Origin: Dendrolimus kikuchii
Lineage: Eukaryota > Arthropoda > Insecta > Lepidoptera > Lasiocampidae
Direction of reading: 5' to 3'
Length of the DNA: 64,000 nt
Assembly (NCBI GenBank): GCA_019925095.2
Contig: CM034388.1
Location: forward strand, 28,278,934 to 28,342,933
A model generated the notes under the pieces. That model was not told the DNA's origin. It did no database searches and was given only the letters and a program-made list of their open reading frames with translations. Position 1 is the stretch's first letter. Each line of letters begins with the position of its first letter. The position numbers were made by a program, and so were the translations under genes. Shown piece after piece: positions 22,005 through 33,648 of the stretch.

Positions 22005-22362
22005 CGTTCCTGTAGTATCTCACAACGCCCAAAATGATCCGTCTGCCGTTCTACAAGGCGTGACGAAAATGTCAATAATGACGTCATCATTTTTGATCAC
22101 ACAACTCTCACAACGACCCATGTCAAGAGATGGGTCGAAGACGGCGTTAACCACAGAGCATTAATTCTCTCTATCAAACGACATTGAAAAGGGCGCGATT
22201 TTCAAATCAACCAATGACGTTTATGTACTTTGTCGTTTATGACATCAACGCCCCATAACCGGTTCCACTAGAGTTTATGATTGTAACGTACTCAAGTAAG
22301 TGGAACGGGAAAAATCGCGGTCGTGAACCTGGTCGCTGTGAGTCCCTTCTGGAACGTAGCCT
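22005..22362 (+). repeat. Dispersed repeat Q (copy 1)
   Basis: Shares long blocks with 36882-37205 on the same strand: AGTATCTCACAACGCCCAAA, CCACAGAGCATTAATT, GCGCGATTTTCAAATCAACC, then AATGAC and GGAACGGGAAAAATCGCGG, ending in GGAACGTAGC. A CCAAT box and two E2F-like strings (TCGCGCC-type and GGGAAAAATCGCGG) are visible. No coding capacity, no terminal repeats and no TSD seen. Confidence 0.7.
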
Positions 22363-22635
22363 ACATAAACAATGGGGAACCCGGTGCATTTTTATTAGAT
22401 TTCTTGTCTGTTCATCTGGGAATGATTTAAAAAGGCCAGATTCGAAAACTTCGAATTCCAATATAATTTTTTCACTGATCAACAGCAAATTTTATCTAAT
22501 AAAATTTATCTTGGAAATCCCGCGGGTATTTCAAATCAATCGTGGACGAAGACGTCGCCATATCCTACTTTAAACATATGATTTCTTCGAATCTTAGTCG
22601 GGAACCTTTAGCACTTATAGTATATAATATCATAT

Positions 22636-22812
22636 CAGCCCATAAATGTCCCACTTCTGGGCTCGGGTCTCCAATTATCGAGGGAACGGACAGTATACCC
22701 GCGACGCTTATCCAAGGCGGCTTGGCAGGTTTTACAAATCGGTTTTCCTTCACCGTTGTTAGCATCAGCAGATCAGAACACTGACCAAGTGATGCATGCG
22801 TTTCGGCCATAT
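22636..22812 (-). mobile_element. tRNA-derived SINE, family N (copy 2, 5'-truncated)
   Basis: Antisense. From the 3' end it reads CATAAATGTCCCACTTCTGG, CCGCGACGCTTATCCAAGGC, GGCTTGGCAGGTTTTACAAA and ends at GCATGCGTTTCGGCC, so the pol III promoter boxes are lost. Confidence 0.75.
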
Positions 22813-22829
22813 TATTGTTCTTTAGGACT

Positions 22830-23375
22830 TACTCAACAATAATATTGCAAATGTTGTCCGTTCCATTATCAGGCGCAGGCTCATACTTTTGGGGAGATTC
22901 ATATGTATTTTTCTATCATGCTCCTCTCTATTTTTGCATACTTCCGCATCCTCCCTGCAAACCAATATCTTGTGAGCCAATGACACATATTACAAGTGTG
23001 TGGTTCATTTCATTGAATAACTTCCTTTTATTTTTCTACATAGCATCTATTCTTGGATTAGAGGATGAATCAAGCAAGAATTTGCGATGTTTATTATCAT
23101 TTACTAAAACATTTTCACGATTATAATATTTCGAAATTGCAATATCAGTTTCTATTTCGAGAATCAATTCTTTATGTTGGCAGCACTATCGATGAGCTAC
23201 CAATTACAGTCAAGCTTCTTATATTTAATTTGGCTCTTTCACGGAAGTTGTGTCGAAAATATTTTAACCATTTCGATTGTGTGAGAATTAATTAGTCGTG
23301 CTTACGTGAGAGGTCAGAATTATTACAATAATAATAATTATTGTCTTTTAAAGTTTACCATAACGCTCTGGATCC
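22830..23375. other. Unique stretch, nothing recognised
   Basis: Frames of 76 and 103 residues on the plus strand have no recognisable domain and are spanned by AT-rich sequence. Confidence 0.3.
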
Positions 23376-23376
23376 A

Positions 23377-23605
23377 ACTGCGGTTGAGTGGCCTAAGTCT
23401 TTGCAGGCCTGGTTCAATGAAACGCAGTGGTTTCGGCTTCGATTGCTGGAGAGGTAAATTTCGTATACGAAATTTGCATTATTTACTATGATTTGGGTTT
23501 CTGGGTTCGGCCCCAGAGTGGTCTGTATATTACGCATAAAGTAAGCGTAATTTGTTTAGCTTGGGAATTTACAATGTGTGTGTTTGAATGCCGATTGCTA
23601 TAGTT
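23377..23605 (+). mobile_element. tRNA-derived SINE, family M (copy 1, diverged)
   Basis: A box A-like TGCGGTTGAGTGGCCTAAG and a body with TTTACTATGATTTGGGTTTC, GGTTCGGCCCCAGAGTGG and ATTACGCATAA follow the same order as the better-preserved copies at 61212 and 62057. Box B is decayed. The style resembles the Metulj-type SINEs of butterflies. Confidence 0.75.
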
Positions 23606-23611
23606 TTTAAG

Positions 23612-24088
23612 TAAAACTTCTTTAGAATCCTTGTGATTTGTAACTCAATGAAACGAAAAAGCGAAATGAACAAGCGACATTATAAAGAGATAAACACATA
23701 AAATTCAACCTTATTTAATTCGAAGTAAAACACATTTCACTTTAAATAAAAGTTAAAAGATTTCAAATGAATTTTAGCTCTATCTGTATATAATTAAGGC
23801 AGATATTCTTTTACACTTAGATCAACAGATACATGGGTACGTAACAGGGCATTGAATTTTGAACATTATGCTAGTGATTTAAAGTGTAATTTAGATTGAA
23901 CTATTACGAATAAGAGTCAAAATACCTAAGAATAAAGACGCGTCTATAATAGAATAGAAATGTGAAAATGTGTGTGTTCACACTTGTCTATTAAGCGTTG
24001 TAGATATAATTATGTTCGCCTGTATGTATGTTCTCTGAAATTTCACTTTTATTGCTTGTTAACTACACACACACATTTTTTTTATATG
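23612..24088 (+). mobile_element. MITE family F (copy 1)
   Basis: Left end AAGTAAAACTTCTTTAGAAT, then GAAACGAAAAAGCG; right end CTGAAATTTCACTTTTATTG and a TTAACTACACACAC segment. Copies at 38968, 48080 and 54733 share these ends. Both ends carry inverted GAAGTGAAAC/GTTTCACTTC-like repeats. Non-coding. Confidence 0.6.
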
Positions 24089-24099
24089 TCTGTACTATT

Positions 24100-24960
24100 T
24101 ATTCATACAACGTTAATAACTTGTTTATCAATTACTTTAGTTTTCATTATTAATTTTTATAGAGAAATTAAGTATAAGTATTTTTAATGCTATATCAGGG
24201 TTGATCTTGTTAGACTTACCATGATCAGAAGCTCATGACAATAACTCATGCTGATATTACACGGGTCAATCAAATTGGATCAATTGGGTTGAATGGCACA
24301 GAACTAAAACAACAAACGGTAGTTAATGATGTTGAATGATTCAAATCTATATTTATATAGATCATTTTGATTCTATTGATTTTTTCAAATTGTAAAACAG
24401 AAATGAACTGTCTAGTATAGAATTAATAAATATTGGAAAACATAAATTACTTCTCGTTTTTGCAGCACGCTACTCTTTCAAGCTTCTCGATATTTAATGC
24501 TTAAATTATTAACACGTAACGATCGAAGAAACTTCGGAACTGGTTCCTCATCAAAGGGAAGTGTATTCTTAATTACGTCTCACATTAAAATAAGTTTATT
24601 GGCGAAATTAAAGAGGTTTTTCGATAGGTACTTGATGTTATTTTTCGCTTATAGCCAATAAATATTGTGCGTTATGAGTTTCTGATGTAAAGGGATTTTC
24701 GAGAGTGGAAAGTGGTGTTTTTGTGAAGTTCGGGGCGGATATGGCCTGATTCTTCAGATAATAATATTGTATTGCAGGGATATGTGAAAGAAAATATTAT
24801 ACACTTAATAAGCTAGTATTCGGCCGTGTCTGGTATGTTGGGCGATTGGCAGAGATCAAAATTCTTATGCCAGTTGTGATAATGGAAGGGAATATCAAGA
24901 ATGATAGTGGGCTTTATAAGGAAATGAATTAATATACGAGAGAAATATTAATGCAATTGT
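24100..24960. other. AT-rich stretch, nothing recognised
   Basis: No shared repeat, RNA gene or coding domain recognised. Confidence 0.35.
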
Positions 24961-24964
24961 TGGA

Positions 24965-25085
24965 TACAAATGTAGACCAGAAAAGATGGATGGGTTGTGT
25001 GAAGGATGACACTTTGATTTGTGATGAGACAGAAAATGTGTGTCAGAATAGAGGATTATGGAAGACAAAGATATTGTGCCGACTC
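24965..25085 (+). pseudogene. LINE reverse transcriptase C-terminal fragment
   Basis: The plus strand reads DQKRWMGCVKDDTLICDETE, then NVCQNRGLWKTKILCRL before a stop. RTE-like LINE proteins end with a GRPxxRWxDCVKDD...MTxDRxEWKKKTxCADP block, which this matches in order with several changes. Catalytic parts are absent. No tail or TSD was identified. Confidence 0.55.
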
Positions 25086-25159
25086 TAAATTACTGATATA
25101 AGGTGAAAGAAAGATAATTATCGAAGAGTATTAAACGCTAAGGACGAAGATATGTTGGA

Positions 25160-25670
25160 TTTCACTTTACTTACTTATTCCGTTGGCTCAGCGATCCAAA
25201 GTGGGTTTTGGCCTCCGAAATGAGAACATGCAATTTTTTCCTCTCCTGCGTAGTTTCTTGACAATTATCGGCTTGAAGCTCAAACAGGTCAGCCTCCACT
25301 CTATCTTTCCATCGATGTTTGGGACGGCCGACCGGCTGCCGACCTACCTACCAGTCGGTCCAAATATGCTTTCCTCACGCTGCGATCCTCTCCCATCCGA
25401 TCTTTCTCATCGAGCTAATGCAGGTGGTGAGATGTTATTGCTCCTATTTGGGCTCGGTCGCGACATTTTCAATTTAAAGGTTGGTTCGGACCCCCCAGCT
25501 ACCATCCTCTCTCTTTGCTCCTTCCTTTCCGCTACTAAAAGCTGATTCTCCTCCTTGAGGATAAGCGTCCAAGCTTTTTACCCATACATCAGGTTGGACC
25601 TTATAACGGTTTTATAGATCCTGATTTTGGTTGTCTGTTTGGATTCTACTTTACACTAAAGAATTTCGAT
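25160..25670 (-). pseudogene. LINE reverse transcriptase C-terminal fragment
   Basis: On the minus strand the fragments run IYKTVIRSNLMYG, WTLILKEENQLLVAERK, then a GRPKHRWKDRVEADLFELQA block and EAKTHFGSLSQ before the end. This order (RPVLLYGSECWTL...LLVFERK...GRPxxRWxDxVxxDL...EAKTHFG) is the familiar C-terminal domain of insect non-LTR reverse transcriptases after the thumb. Frames are broken several times, so it is a dead remnant. The 120-residue plus-strand frame here is a shadow. Confidence 0.65.
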
Positions 25671-25689
25671 GTGATCGTAACACGTTTAG

Positions 25690-27130
25690 TTTTGGTAATA
25701 ATTTTTCACATTATGTTATATATGTTTCCTGCGATAGAAATTATTGCAGCTAGCTTCGTTCAGACAATCAATCAGTCACCAGCGATCTGAAAAATAACAT
25801 AAAAATCAATCCAGTATTTTTTAAGCTGGAAAGTATCAGGATTTTGATATACGAATATACATGTATATGTGTACAATTATTTTAATATTGATTATTATTT
25901 GAATACGATGAAGAAATGAGAGATGTTCTAATTATGATAAGAAACGATCCCTTCTTTATTACTGTTTGTATATGTTGCTTCAACAAAACGAATTACAAGT
26001 CCACTTACAAAAACAAATAATGTAGAACAGGAAATAAGAAATCAGTATAATGAATCAAAACTGCGACAATCAATGAACATTTTTTTGTTTGTTATGACCT
26101 ATCCTTAAAAGGAAACCAAATAAGAGGAGGCAATTAAGTTATTTAAATCTATTATAATAATGCTTGATTTCGCAAATGTGCTGACCAAGCCTCTAAATTC
26201 CATTGTTTTTTATTTTGATGTCATTTTTTATTCTTATTTTAGATTTTATATATACGCACACATTATTTAAAACAGTATTTATCAACGCGTTTGTATGTAA
26301 ATTGTAAATTGGTTGAATTTTACAATAGTGGTCATGGAATTTTATTTAGTAGGGGGGGGGGGAGGAGTACTTCTCCCTTCTGCAACCCCCATGTCTAGGA
26401 GACATGTAGTTTTTGAGATATGATTGTTTTTGTAAACATAACTTTATATTTTTTTTTAAACTTGTGTATGTACCTATTTCTTATGTCTAAAGACGAGAAA
26501 TGCGGAAGAAAGGTAGTGGTCAATGTAAAAAACATTTAAAACAGTCTAAAAACGCAGACTAAACTCAACAAGCCGAGCGAGCAAAGCGAGTGTGCCATGA
26601 TAGCGGTCAGCAAATGTCACAACCGATTTGTAACCATAATTTAAATAGTTATCAATAAATAAATGGTGCCAGTCGGTTCTGGCACTCGCCGGCCGCTCCC
26701 GTGGCACGCTCGCTTCACTCGCTCGGCTCGTGCGCTTTGGTCTAAAGACTAATCCAACCTAACCAACTCTCCGTTTTAGTCACTGGTCGCGACTTTCGAT
26801 CACGACTCACAAACTTAGTTGCTATAAATAAACTGTAAGAATATCCCTAACTCAAATCGCCATTAATTTAATTCCCGTTTATCTATATCACACCCAAAAA
26901 TTCAGATAGAAGTTTTCGCCAAAATCCAAAGTTAAGCAATGTAATCGAAGTTCAGTGAGAAAGTCAGTCAACGTAAAAATAATCAATATAACTGAAGCTG
27001 TTTCAAGCAAGTCGTCGAAAAATCCATAATAAAACACAAAGTACATTCAAAAAACTAAAAGAGACATGGAATAAAAAAGGCGGCAAATAGACTATAGCAA
27101 ATTATACATCGATTTTTTTAATAAAAATAA
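25690..27130. other. AT-rich stretch with a poly-G run and an inverted repeat
   Basis: A run of eleven or so G lies at 26353-26363. The only other structure is the inverted repeat listed at 26568-26735. No coding domain or shared repeat recognised. Confidence 0.4.
26568..26735. repeat. Long inverted repeat, GC-rich arms
   Basis: GCCGAGCGAGCAAAGCGAGT followed by GTGCCA (about 26571-26598) faces TGGCACGCTCGCTTCACTCG followed by CTCGGC (about 26701-26728). The arms are about 90% complementary over some 27 bases, with a loop of about 100 bases. No copy elsewhere in the window. It may be a MITE or a hairpin RNA source. Confidence 0.6.
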
Positions 27131-27151
27131 TCGTTTCAAAACATACTTTGT

Positions 27152-27395
27152 TTTTGGCAAGTGGTAGGGAATTTGCCCGACTGGATGGCTACCACCCCTT
27201 CTCTAAAGTATGTTGCCATAACAACCTTGAGTTGTGTTCCGGCATTAGTGACCAGGTTCCAGTCCCCGTTAAGAGAGCAGCAGCGCATTTGTAGCACCTT
27301 CGGTGTTACAATTGTCCATAGGCGATGGTAACCGCTTTCAATCAAGTGGGCCGTCTGCCTGTCTGCTGAACTTCTGCAATAAAAAATATAAGAAA
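27152..27395 (+). mobile_element. Retroposon RB (copy 4), 5'-truncated
   Basis: Sense strand, from GGCAAGTGGTAGGGAATTTG to CTGAACTTCTGCAATAAAAA. The 5' third (GGAACGGAGAAAG to GGCGAC) is missing. The tail is A-rich. Confidence 0.8.
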
Positions 27396-27399
27396 AACA

Positions 27400-28270
27400 T
27401 ACTACTAATTCAAACTCGCAATATGCAAGCAATAAAAATATTTTCGTATTTGAAAATCGATATTATTGACATATCGAATTGTTAAAAATTTTTTTTCTTT
27501 CTTATGCCTATTATCGTCGTAAAGTAAAAAAAGTGACAGAACTGTGATTGATTATTATGAACTTTAAAATTAGAATTACTTATTCAAAACTTGTTTACTA
27601 AATTTAAAAAAAAAACAGTTTTAGTGTTTACATATCAGGTGTAAGTTTATTCCTAAACATAAATCAAACTTTTTTTAACAAAAGTGACATAACCTTATTT
27701 ATCAAACGTATTTTTGTATTTCCCATTGTTCATTCAAAACTTGTTGGTGGACCCTAAAACATGTTTCCTAGCCCAAATAACAGGTCCAGTGTCTATATAT
27801 AAGGCGTATGCATACCCCTAAAATTAATTGCCGTTAACCTGATGACACTCTGTGTAAAAGTTTAGCCTGTAAATTTGTGTGAACAATTGCTCAAAAAGTA
27901 TACTCGTATTATGATATAGATTAGAAGATAGTTGTGTGAAATGTGAGGGCAAGGAAGGAAAAGGAACCTACCTGTCATTTGATCCTCGCACTTGGACTGC
28001 ACAGTTTTGATATTTTGAAATATTTTTGGGTTTAACTTGCACGACGTGTCGGTTGAGAGAGAATTTTTATATTGACAGCTTTGACGTTTTGCAGTCGACC
28101 GCGTTTACAAGTGGCGCCATCTCTTGACATCTTCAAGGTTTTCTTTATTTTGCCGAGTTTATGGAAAGGGAATGGTTTAAAAGGAGAAAAGGAATCAAGT
28201 TGGACACATATTAATGTTTCGTTCTATTGCAATTAGTTTTCTTTTTTAATAGATAAGATTGCCTTTAAGA
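27400..28270. other. Unique stretch, nothing recognised
   Basis: AT-rich with short homopolymers; no shared repeat or coding domain recognised. Confidence 0.35.
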
Positions 28271-28274
28271 CTAA

Positions 28275-28552
28275 CGGCCTTACTTATAATAATCTCGTTA
28301 AGAAACGATTAGCCATCTCTCTTAAGTAAGAGAATCAGAGTCGGACCCTAAGCAATGAATATCTTTCTTTTTCACTTATAAACGTGTATTACCTGTTGTT
28401 TGCCTAAGAGGAGCACAGCTAAACGAAATTTGAATGATTGACGTAGGTTGTACCCAAAATATTCGACTAAAGAGGAGTTTATGGGTAAGATTGTCACTAA
28501 TCAGTTGCTGAGCAGTTTCTTTAAATTTAGGAAACGATTATAAGTAAGGCCC
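28275..28552. mobile_element. PIF/Harbinger-like MITE (copy 1), TSD TAA
   Basis: Ends CGGCCTTACTTATAA and TTATAAGTAAGGCCC are inverted repeats of 14-15 bp. TAA lies on both sides (28272-28274 and 28553-28555). The 278-bp body is non-coding and matches 39172-39445 along its length. 3-bp TSDs and GGCC-rich ends point to PIF/Harbinger; the superfamily call is inference. Confidence 0.82.
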
Positions 28553-28559
28553 TAAAGGT

Positions 28560-28615
28560 AATAAATAAGAAACGTATGCATGAAGAGATTAATGAATGTA
28601 GATGAAGCAAAGTGC
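28560..28615 (+). pseudogene. Tiny LINE C-terminal fragment
   Basis: A run encoding RMHEEINECR-like residues followed by DEAKCLD resembles the KRLMKVDEAK stretch of the LINE at 45427-46083 (ATGAAGAG.TTAATGAA.GTAGATGAAGC in the DNA). Too short to place further. Confidence 0.35.
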
Positions 28616-29004
28616 TTAGATATGCCAAGATCCTAGCAATTGTTAATGTTAATATGTATGCATGTCCTTTCAATACTGCTAACGAGCATCTTGAAAACAA
28701 TTTGTTTGATAGTAATTTTGGGTCGTTAATTATACGTCATCTCCGCATAAACGTTGATGGACAGCCGAGTGTTAACAAGTATGTGGCCATCGCAAAGTGA
28801 TTTAAGTAAAATGATTACATGAAAAATTATCGTACGATACGCTTGCGAATTGATGAGAAGGCGGTAAATGTGGGATAAATTATTTAATGAATATTATGTG
28901 GGATTCTAAATGGTATTTGAATCCCGTACTAGGTACTTACTGGTTGCAAAGAGGGATTCCTCTTCACACCCATTTTTTTATTATTCTGCAAATTTTTTAT
29001 TTTT

Positions 29005-29190
29005 AATATTCCGCCTATTGACATTTATAACACCAAAGGTGCTACCAATGTACTGCCACTTTCTAAAGGGAGACTGGAACCTAGCTGCTAATGCCGGAAT
29101 ACGACTCAAGGTTGTTATGGCGGCATACTTTAGACCAGCCGCCCGGCCGCAGGACGTTGTATTCTTTCTCCGTTTCTGCAAGAATAATTA
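29005..29190 (-). mobile_element. Retroposon RB (copy 5), internally deleted
   Basis: Antisense: CGCCTATTGACATTTATAAC, GGTGCTACCAATGTACTGCC, CGGCATACTTTAGACCAG joined straight to CCGCCCGGCCGCAGGACG, then TTCTTTCTCCGTTTCTGC. About 80 bp of the usual body (CATCCAGTCG to TACGACAGG) is missing. Confidence 0.78.
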
Positions 29191-29324
29191 ATTTTGACAG
29201 AGTACATTAAACATAATGGAAATACTTGAATAGAGCTAAACTTTACTTCGTCCTAAAATATCAATTTTAGAGAAGATTACAAATTATAAAGTCTGAAATT
29301 TAACTATTACCAAATAAACGGTCT

Positions 29325-29556
29325 TTTTTTTATTGCAGGAGTTCAGCCGACAGGCAGACGGCCCACTTGATGGAAAGCGGTTACCATCGCCTATGGACAT
29401 TTGCAACACCAAAGGTGCTACAAATGCGCTGCTGCTCTCTTCAGGGAGACAGGAACCTGGTCACTAATGCCGGAACACAACTCAAGGTTGTTATGGCGAC
29501 ATACTTTAGAACAGGGGTGGTAGCCATCCAGTCGGGCAAATGCCCTACCACCTGGC
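29325..29556 (-). mobile_element. Retroposon RB (copy 6), 5'-truncated
   Basis: Antisense, from poly-T and ATTGCAGGAGTTCAGCCGAC to CAAATGCCCTACCACCTGGC. It stops at almost the same internal point as copy 4, which suggests a common truncated subfamily or a preferred stop of reverse transcription. Confidence 0.82.
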
Positions 29557-30164
29557 AAAATTAATAATAGAATTCAAATCACACGAGAAGTCAACATTTA
29601 TTTTACTTTTGACAGCTCGATGGCGGTTCAATTAGTAATGTCCTAATGCGTTACTTACTCAATTTGTTATAAAAATCGACTTCATTTATAAATAAATTCT
29701 AATCAATTTAACTTGTCTATATATTGCTCAAAATACTATATCGTGTATTAATTATACGAGTATCCACATTTCAATGAACATATTTTTACATACATTAATT
29801 AAGCCATTTAAAACGGCAATTATAATAAATAATTGCGGAATTATTTTCTTTAAAGTAAACCATTTTTTTTATTTTCAAATCGATTACTTCGATTTATTTA
29901 CGTATAGTGTCGATGGTTTAATAGTCTGTGCGTTATTTGACTCACAGAACATCGCTATTATGTCACCTAAAACAATAAAGTGCAACTCCAAAACATACTT
30001 GGCTTAAAGGTCTAGAAACCAAGCCATAAAATAAAAAAAAAATAAAGTGCAACAATTATGTCATTTGTTTCACGAAGGCTTTACTGTCAAGAGAATACGT
30101 AACTTGATAGAATTGCAAATGTAAATGTCAAACGTAAAATAAACGCTTGGAAACAGTGTAAAGT

Positions 30165-30350
30165 TCTTAGACCCGCGACAAGTGTGGCGGATATATCGTG
30201 TGTTTCCCTGCAATGAGCACTTTTGATCCCAGCGATAGAACGTGTATGAGTTGATATACTTTATTTTCAACTTTTTCCAATCCTTTGGGATCTGCACAGT
30301 ATGTATTTTTCTTACGTACTTCTCTATTCTGGTTTATATCCTCTATCACA
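30165..30350. mobile_element. SINE N fragment next to a LINE C-terminal scrap
   Basis: 30165-30236, plus strand, carries GACAAGTGTGGCGGATATAT and GTGTGTTTCCCTGCAATGAG, matching the 3' half of SINE N. 30240-30350, minus strand, encodes NREVRKKNTYCADPKGLEKV, the typical end of RTE-like LINE proteins. Both are fragments. Confidence 0.5.
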
Positions 30351-30354
30351 CTTT

Positions 30355-31380
30355 AAACCGTCATAAAATCCTTCACACAATCGATTCATCCCTTAATGTT
30401 CCATTTTGAATTTCTTTTTTTTACATGTTTTTCATCCCCCCTTGTGACACACGTACACTACCTTATTATTTTTATGAGCTCATATGCTGAACACCGTGCA
30501 ATAGAAAATCTTCAAAGCCAATGTCGCTTTCGCATTTAGTCTATATTCATCAACAGATATTCTCTAGGGATTCTAGGCTGTTTTTGGTTTAAAAAGTTAA
30601 AATTTTATGATTACACCAATCGTATAGGTAAATAATCCATGTCCTGCTATCAAAGTTATCACAATAACCGTCGATCATCGCCTATCTCTTGATTAAAATT
30701 GGAGGTCAAACGCGGTTGAACCCAACGGTTTGGGTCTCATTGTGTTTTATGGATCGTCTTTCAACGATATAACCTGTCGGAGCAGATAGTACCGTTCACA
30801 TCAATATTTGCCAACGATAAGAAGAGTAAATAGATCGTTGATAGGCGTTAGTCAGACCAATAGTCTCGAGTTTATCGTATTCTAGAGCAGTATTGAATTA
30901 CTTTAGGTTTTCTTCCTTAGTTTGTGCTTTTGACAATATAATAAGGTCGTCTCGAAATTGGCATATGGTACCTAGATAACGTACTCGTCATACGTCTTTG
31001 TTGAATGTTCCTCGTGATTCTAGCAACTACTCTCAAAATTCTTTGTTTTCTCGTATGGCTCGTACTTATAATACTAAATTTTGTAACATTGATTTGTTTG
31101 TGTCCTCCAAATACAAATTTAAAACAAACATTATTAATGAATTGCTCAATTTTCCATAACACAACCCGACTTTGTTGATTTGTTTATTTTCAAATTACGA
31201 TTTGCTTTGTAACATTGTTACTAGAGTGGTAGTTTATATAGGAAAACTTGTATTTTTATTGTAAACGATTTTATATTATATTTGTGTATTCGCTGTGGTT
31301 TTCTCAATAAATAAATATCTGACGAGTGTTGTTTATGATCAGGCCTTTTTTTGTCATTTCTTTTTTGGGGCACGCTAATT
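30355..31380. other. Unique stretch, nothing recognised
   Basis: No shared repeat, domain or RNA gene recognised. Confidence 0.35.
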
Positions 31381-31384
31381 CTCG

Positions 31385-31650
31385 AAAGTTGTAAGTTTAT
31401 AATTTTTATAATTTTCTAAATAACAGCTTATTCACCGCTTCCAAAGCCTTTTTATAGTACGTACCAGGTTTAGTTATTCTTCGTCCAAATATTTGACCCA
31501 CATTTTCAATTTTATGATTAGCACTCGTTAGGCTTATATCACGATTTTGCAAGTCTAAACTCAGCTCACTTAGCTCTTGAAGATCATCGCACATTTCATA
31601 TTAGGCGACGTGGTGACTGTTCAGAAAAGATAGATTACATTTTGTATTTG
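31385..31650 (-). pseudogene. Possible hAT-type transposase fragment
   Basis: A 62-residue minus-strand frame (CDDLQELSELSLDLQNRDIS, then LTSANHKIENVGQIFGRRIT) resembles the region of hAT-derived proteins that reads 'L..LS.LSL.LQ.R..TL..A...I' before the conserved core, as in KIAA1586-like proteins. The match is from memory and short. No inverted repeats found around it. Confidence 0.4.
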
Positions 31651-31654
31651 GATA

Positions 31655-33025
31655 TTCTGACCTATTAAAAAAATTACAAAACTTTTTGTAAAGGTTACCG
31701 AAATTGATTTTTTCATGTTTTTCAAATTCTTTCATTTTATTTCAGTTTTTATGGCAATTTTTGGATATTTTCAAAATTTCCTTTAAGGGCACTGCGTGCC
31801 CCCACCTGCCCCCACAAAAAACCCTTTTTATAATCATAGTTATTAAGAAACAACTACATTCAGATCAGAAGACTTTATTTGCAAATCATACTGTTCAACT
31901 GTTTTGAATTATTAAGAATCAAAGCCATAAATGTGGTAAGGTGATGAGATCGTGTGACGGGAAATAGATATGAGTCGAGAGACGAAATATGAACGCTAAA
32001 ATTTCGAGAAGGTTAAATAGCGAGTCTTCTTGGGTCTTTCTTTCTAGAGCGAGGAGATTCCTCCACTACAAACGGAGGAATTTGCGGTCGAAGAGAATGT
32101 GTGCTTAGCGGGCCTCGCTAAATTGATTGTAGTTGGAAATATATAATTATTTTGATCTCTCTGAGTCTTTCTTATTTTTTTTTGTATTTAGGTCACGATA
32201 TTACTTTTTTTCTGAAGATGGCCAATTGCGTCGAACATTACTTACTTAAAGTATTGGTTATTGAACGCTTTGCTTCCAAAGTAGATTGGTGTCCTGTTGC
32301 GATAATTATCGATAAATACATAAATGTAATTATTAATCTGTAAGTTTATTTTTGTATTGGTGTACAACATAGAGTTATCTATCTATTTATCTGAAGAATG
32401 AAAATTATACTTGAATATGGCTTGTATCAGAACTTGCATCGCAACTTTGAAACATATCACCAAACAAGTTTTCCGAGCTGATGGATAGTATTTACGCAGT
32501 CAATATTTATGTGTTACCAGCTTTAATAATTTTATCGTCTATATACGACACCTTACGAGTTCTTATTAAAAGTATATCAATCTACTAATATAATTGCTGG
32601 TTTGCTACACTTTACAATTATGCTTTTCGTCATTCGCTATTTTCATTATTTATTATTTACCACAAGCCTACCGTTTTGATGAACGAGTTGCAGGTGACGA
32701 ATAGTGTTGGGACAATATCGTTATATTTATCGATATTTACATTGTATAAGGAGCAACAATTAATCAAAAGTTGAGCAAGGTGGACATTATTTATTGACAT
32801 GGGTCTGCGAGTAAAGAACAGCATTGAGTTTTGTTTTTGTAAATTTCCTTATTGAATTTCAATATGAAAAAAAAACGAAGAAATACTTGAAAATGCTGAT
32901 GGTGTAGAAAAATTCATAATTGGGATTATCAGTTTGAGAAGCTTTGGACAAGTATGGTCTAGTGTGGTCATGGACTAAGCCTGAGCTCACCAGTAAGACT
33001 TTGTGGTCTTATATTTTTTTACGTA
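31655..33025. other. AT-rich stretch, nothing recognised
   Basis: No coding domain or repeat shared with the rest of the window was recognised. Confidence 0.35.
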
Positions 33026-33029
33026 TTAT

Positions 33030-33215
33030 TTTATGATAATAGAAAGTGGCCTAAGTGATTCATGCTTTTTCGGCCAGGATCCGAACCCGCGTTCTTTGAA
33101 TTTTGTTCTTTTCTTTTCTTTATTGCGAAACTAGCAAACATGCAGATAGCTCATCTAATGAAAAATAGTTACCGTCGCTTATGATCGTTTGTAACACCAG
33201 GGGCTAAGCCATCAC
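33030..33215 (-). mobile_element. SINE N fragment and RB fragment (copy 7)
   Basis: 33030-33105 is antisense SINE N including the box B complement (CGGCCAGGATCCGAACCCGC). 33115-33215 is an antisense, diverged end of RB (CTTTATTGCGAAACTAGCAA, GTTACCGTCGCTTATGATCG, TTTGTAACACCAGGGGC). Confidence 0.55.
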
Positions 33216-33345
33216 TATGCCACCCTGGTTGGGATAGACAGGACTGGATAAAGAAGATGGAAGAGGAGGGCTAAGATAGAGGACTCAAACAGAAGGAATA
33301 AGATAGAGAGCAGAGGAGTGCAAGAACGTACAAAGAAGACTAATC

Positions 33346-33588
33346 CCCGCGGTCAGGCGGTCTGTCGTAAGAGGCGACAAAACCACTCATAGCCAGGTGG
33401 TAGGGCTTTTTCCCGTCTGAGTATGCTGCTATAACAACCTTGAGTTGTATTCCAGCATTATTGGCCAGGCTCCAGCCCCACCTACGAGTTCGGTAGCACA
33501 TTGGTAGCAAATTTAGTGTTGCCACCGGTAACCACCTTCTATCACAGTTGGGCCGTCAGCCTGTTTGCTGTACTCCAGAAATAAAAAA
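33346..33588 (+). mobile_element. Retroposon RB (copy 8), diverged
   Basis: Sense: CGGTCTGTCGTAAGAGGCGA, CAGGTGGTAGGGC, then TATGCTGCTATAACAACCTT, GGGCCGTCAGCCTGTTTGC and an A-rich tail. The CTGGATGGCTACCACCCC block is deleted. Many substitutions, so an older copy. Confidence 0.75.
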
Positions 33589-33648
33589 AAAGTTAGGGAC
33601 GCGAGTGCATTAACCAGTAAGGAACCACGGCACCTATTTTATATTATT

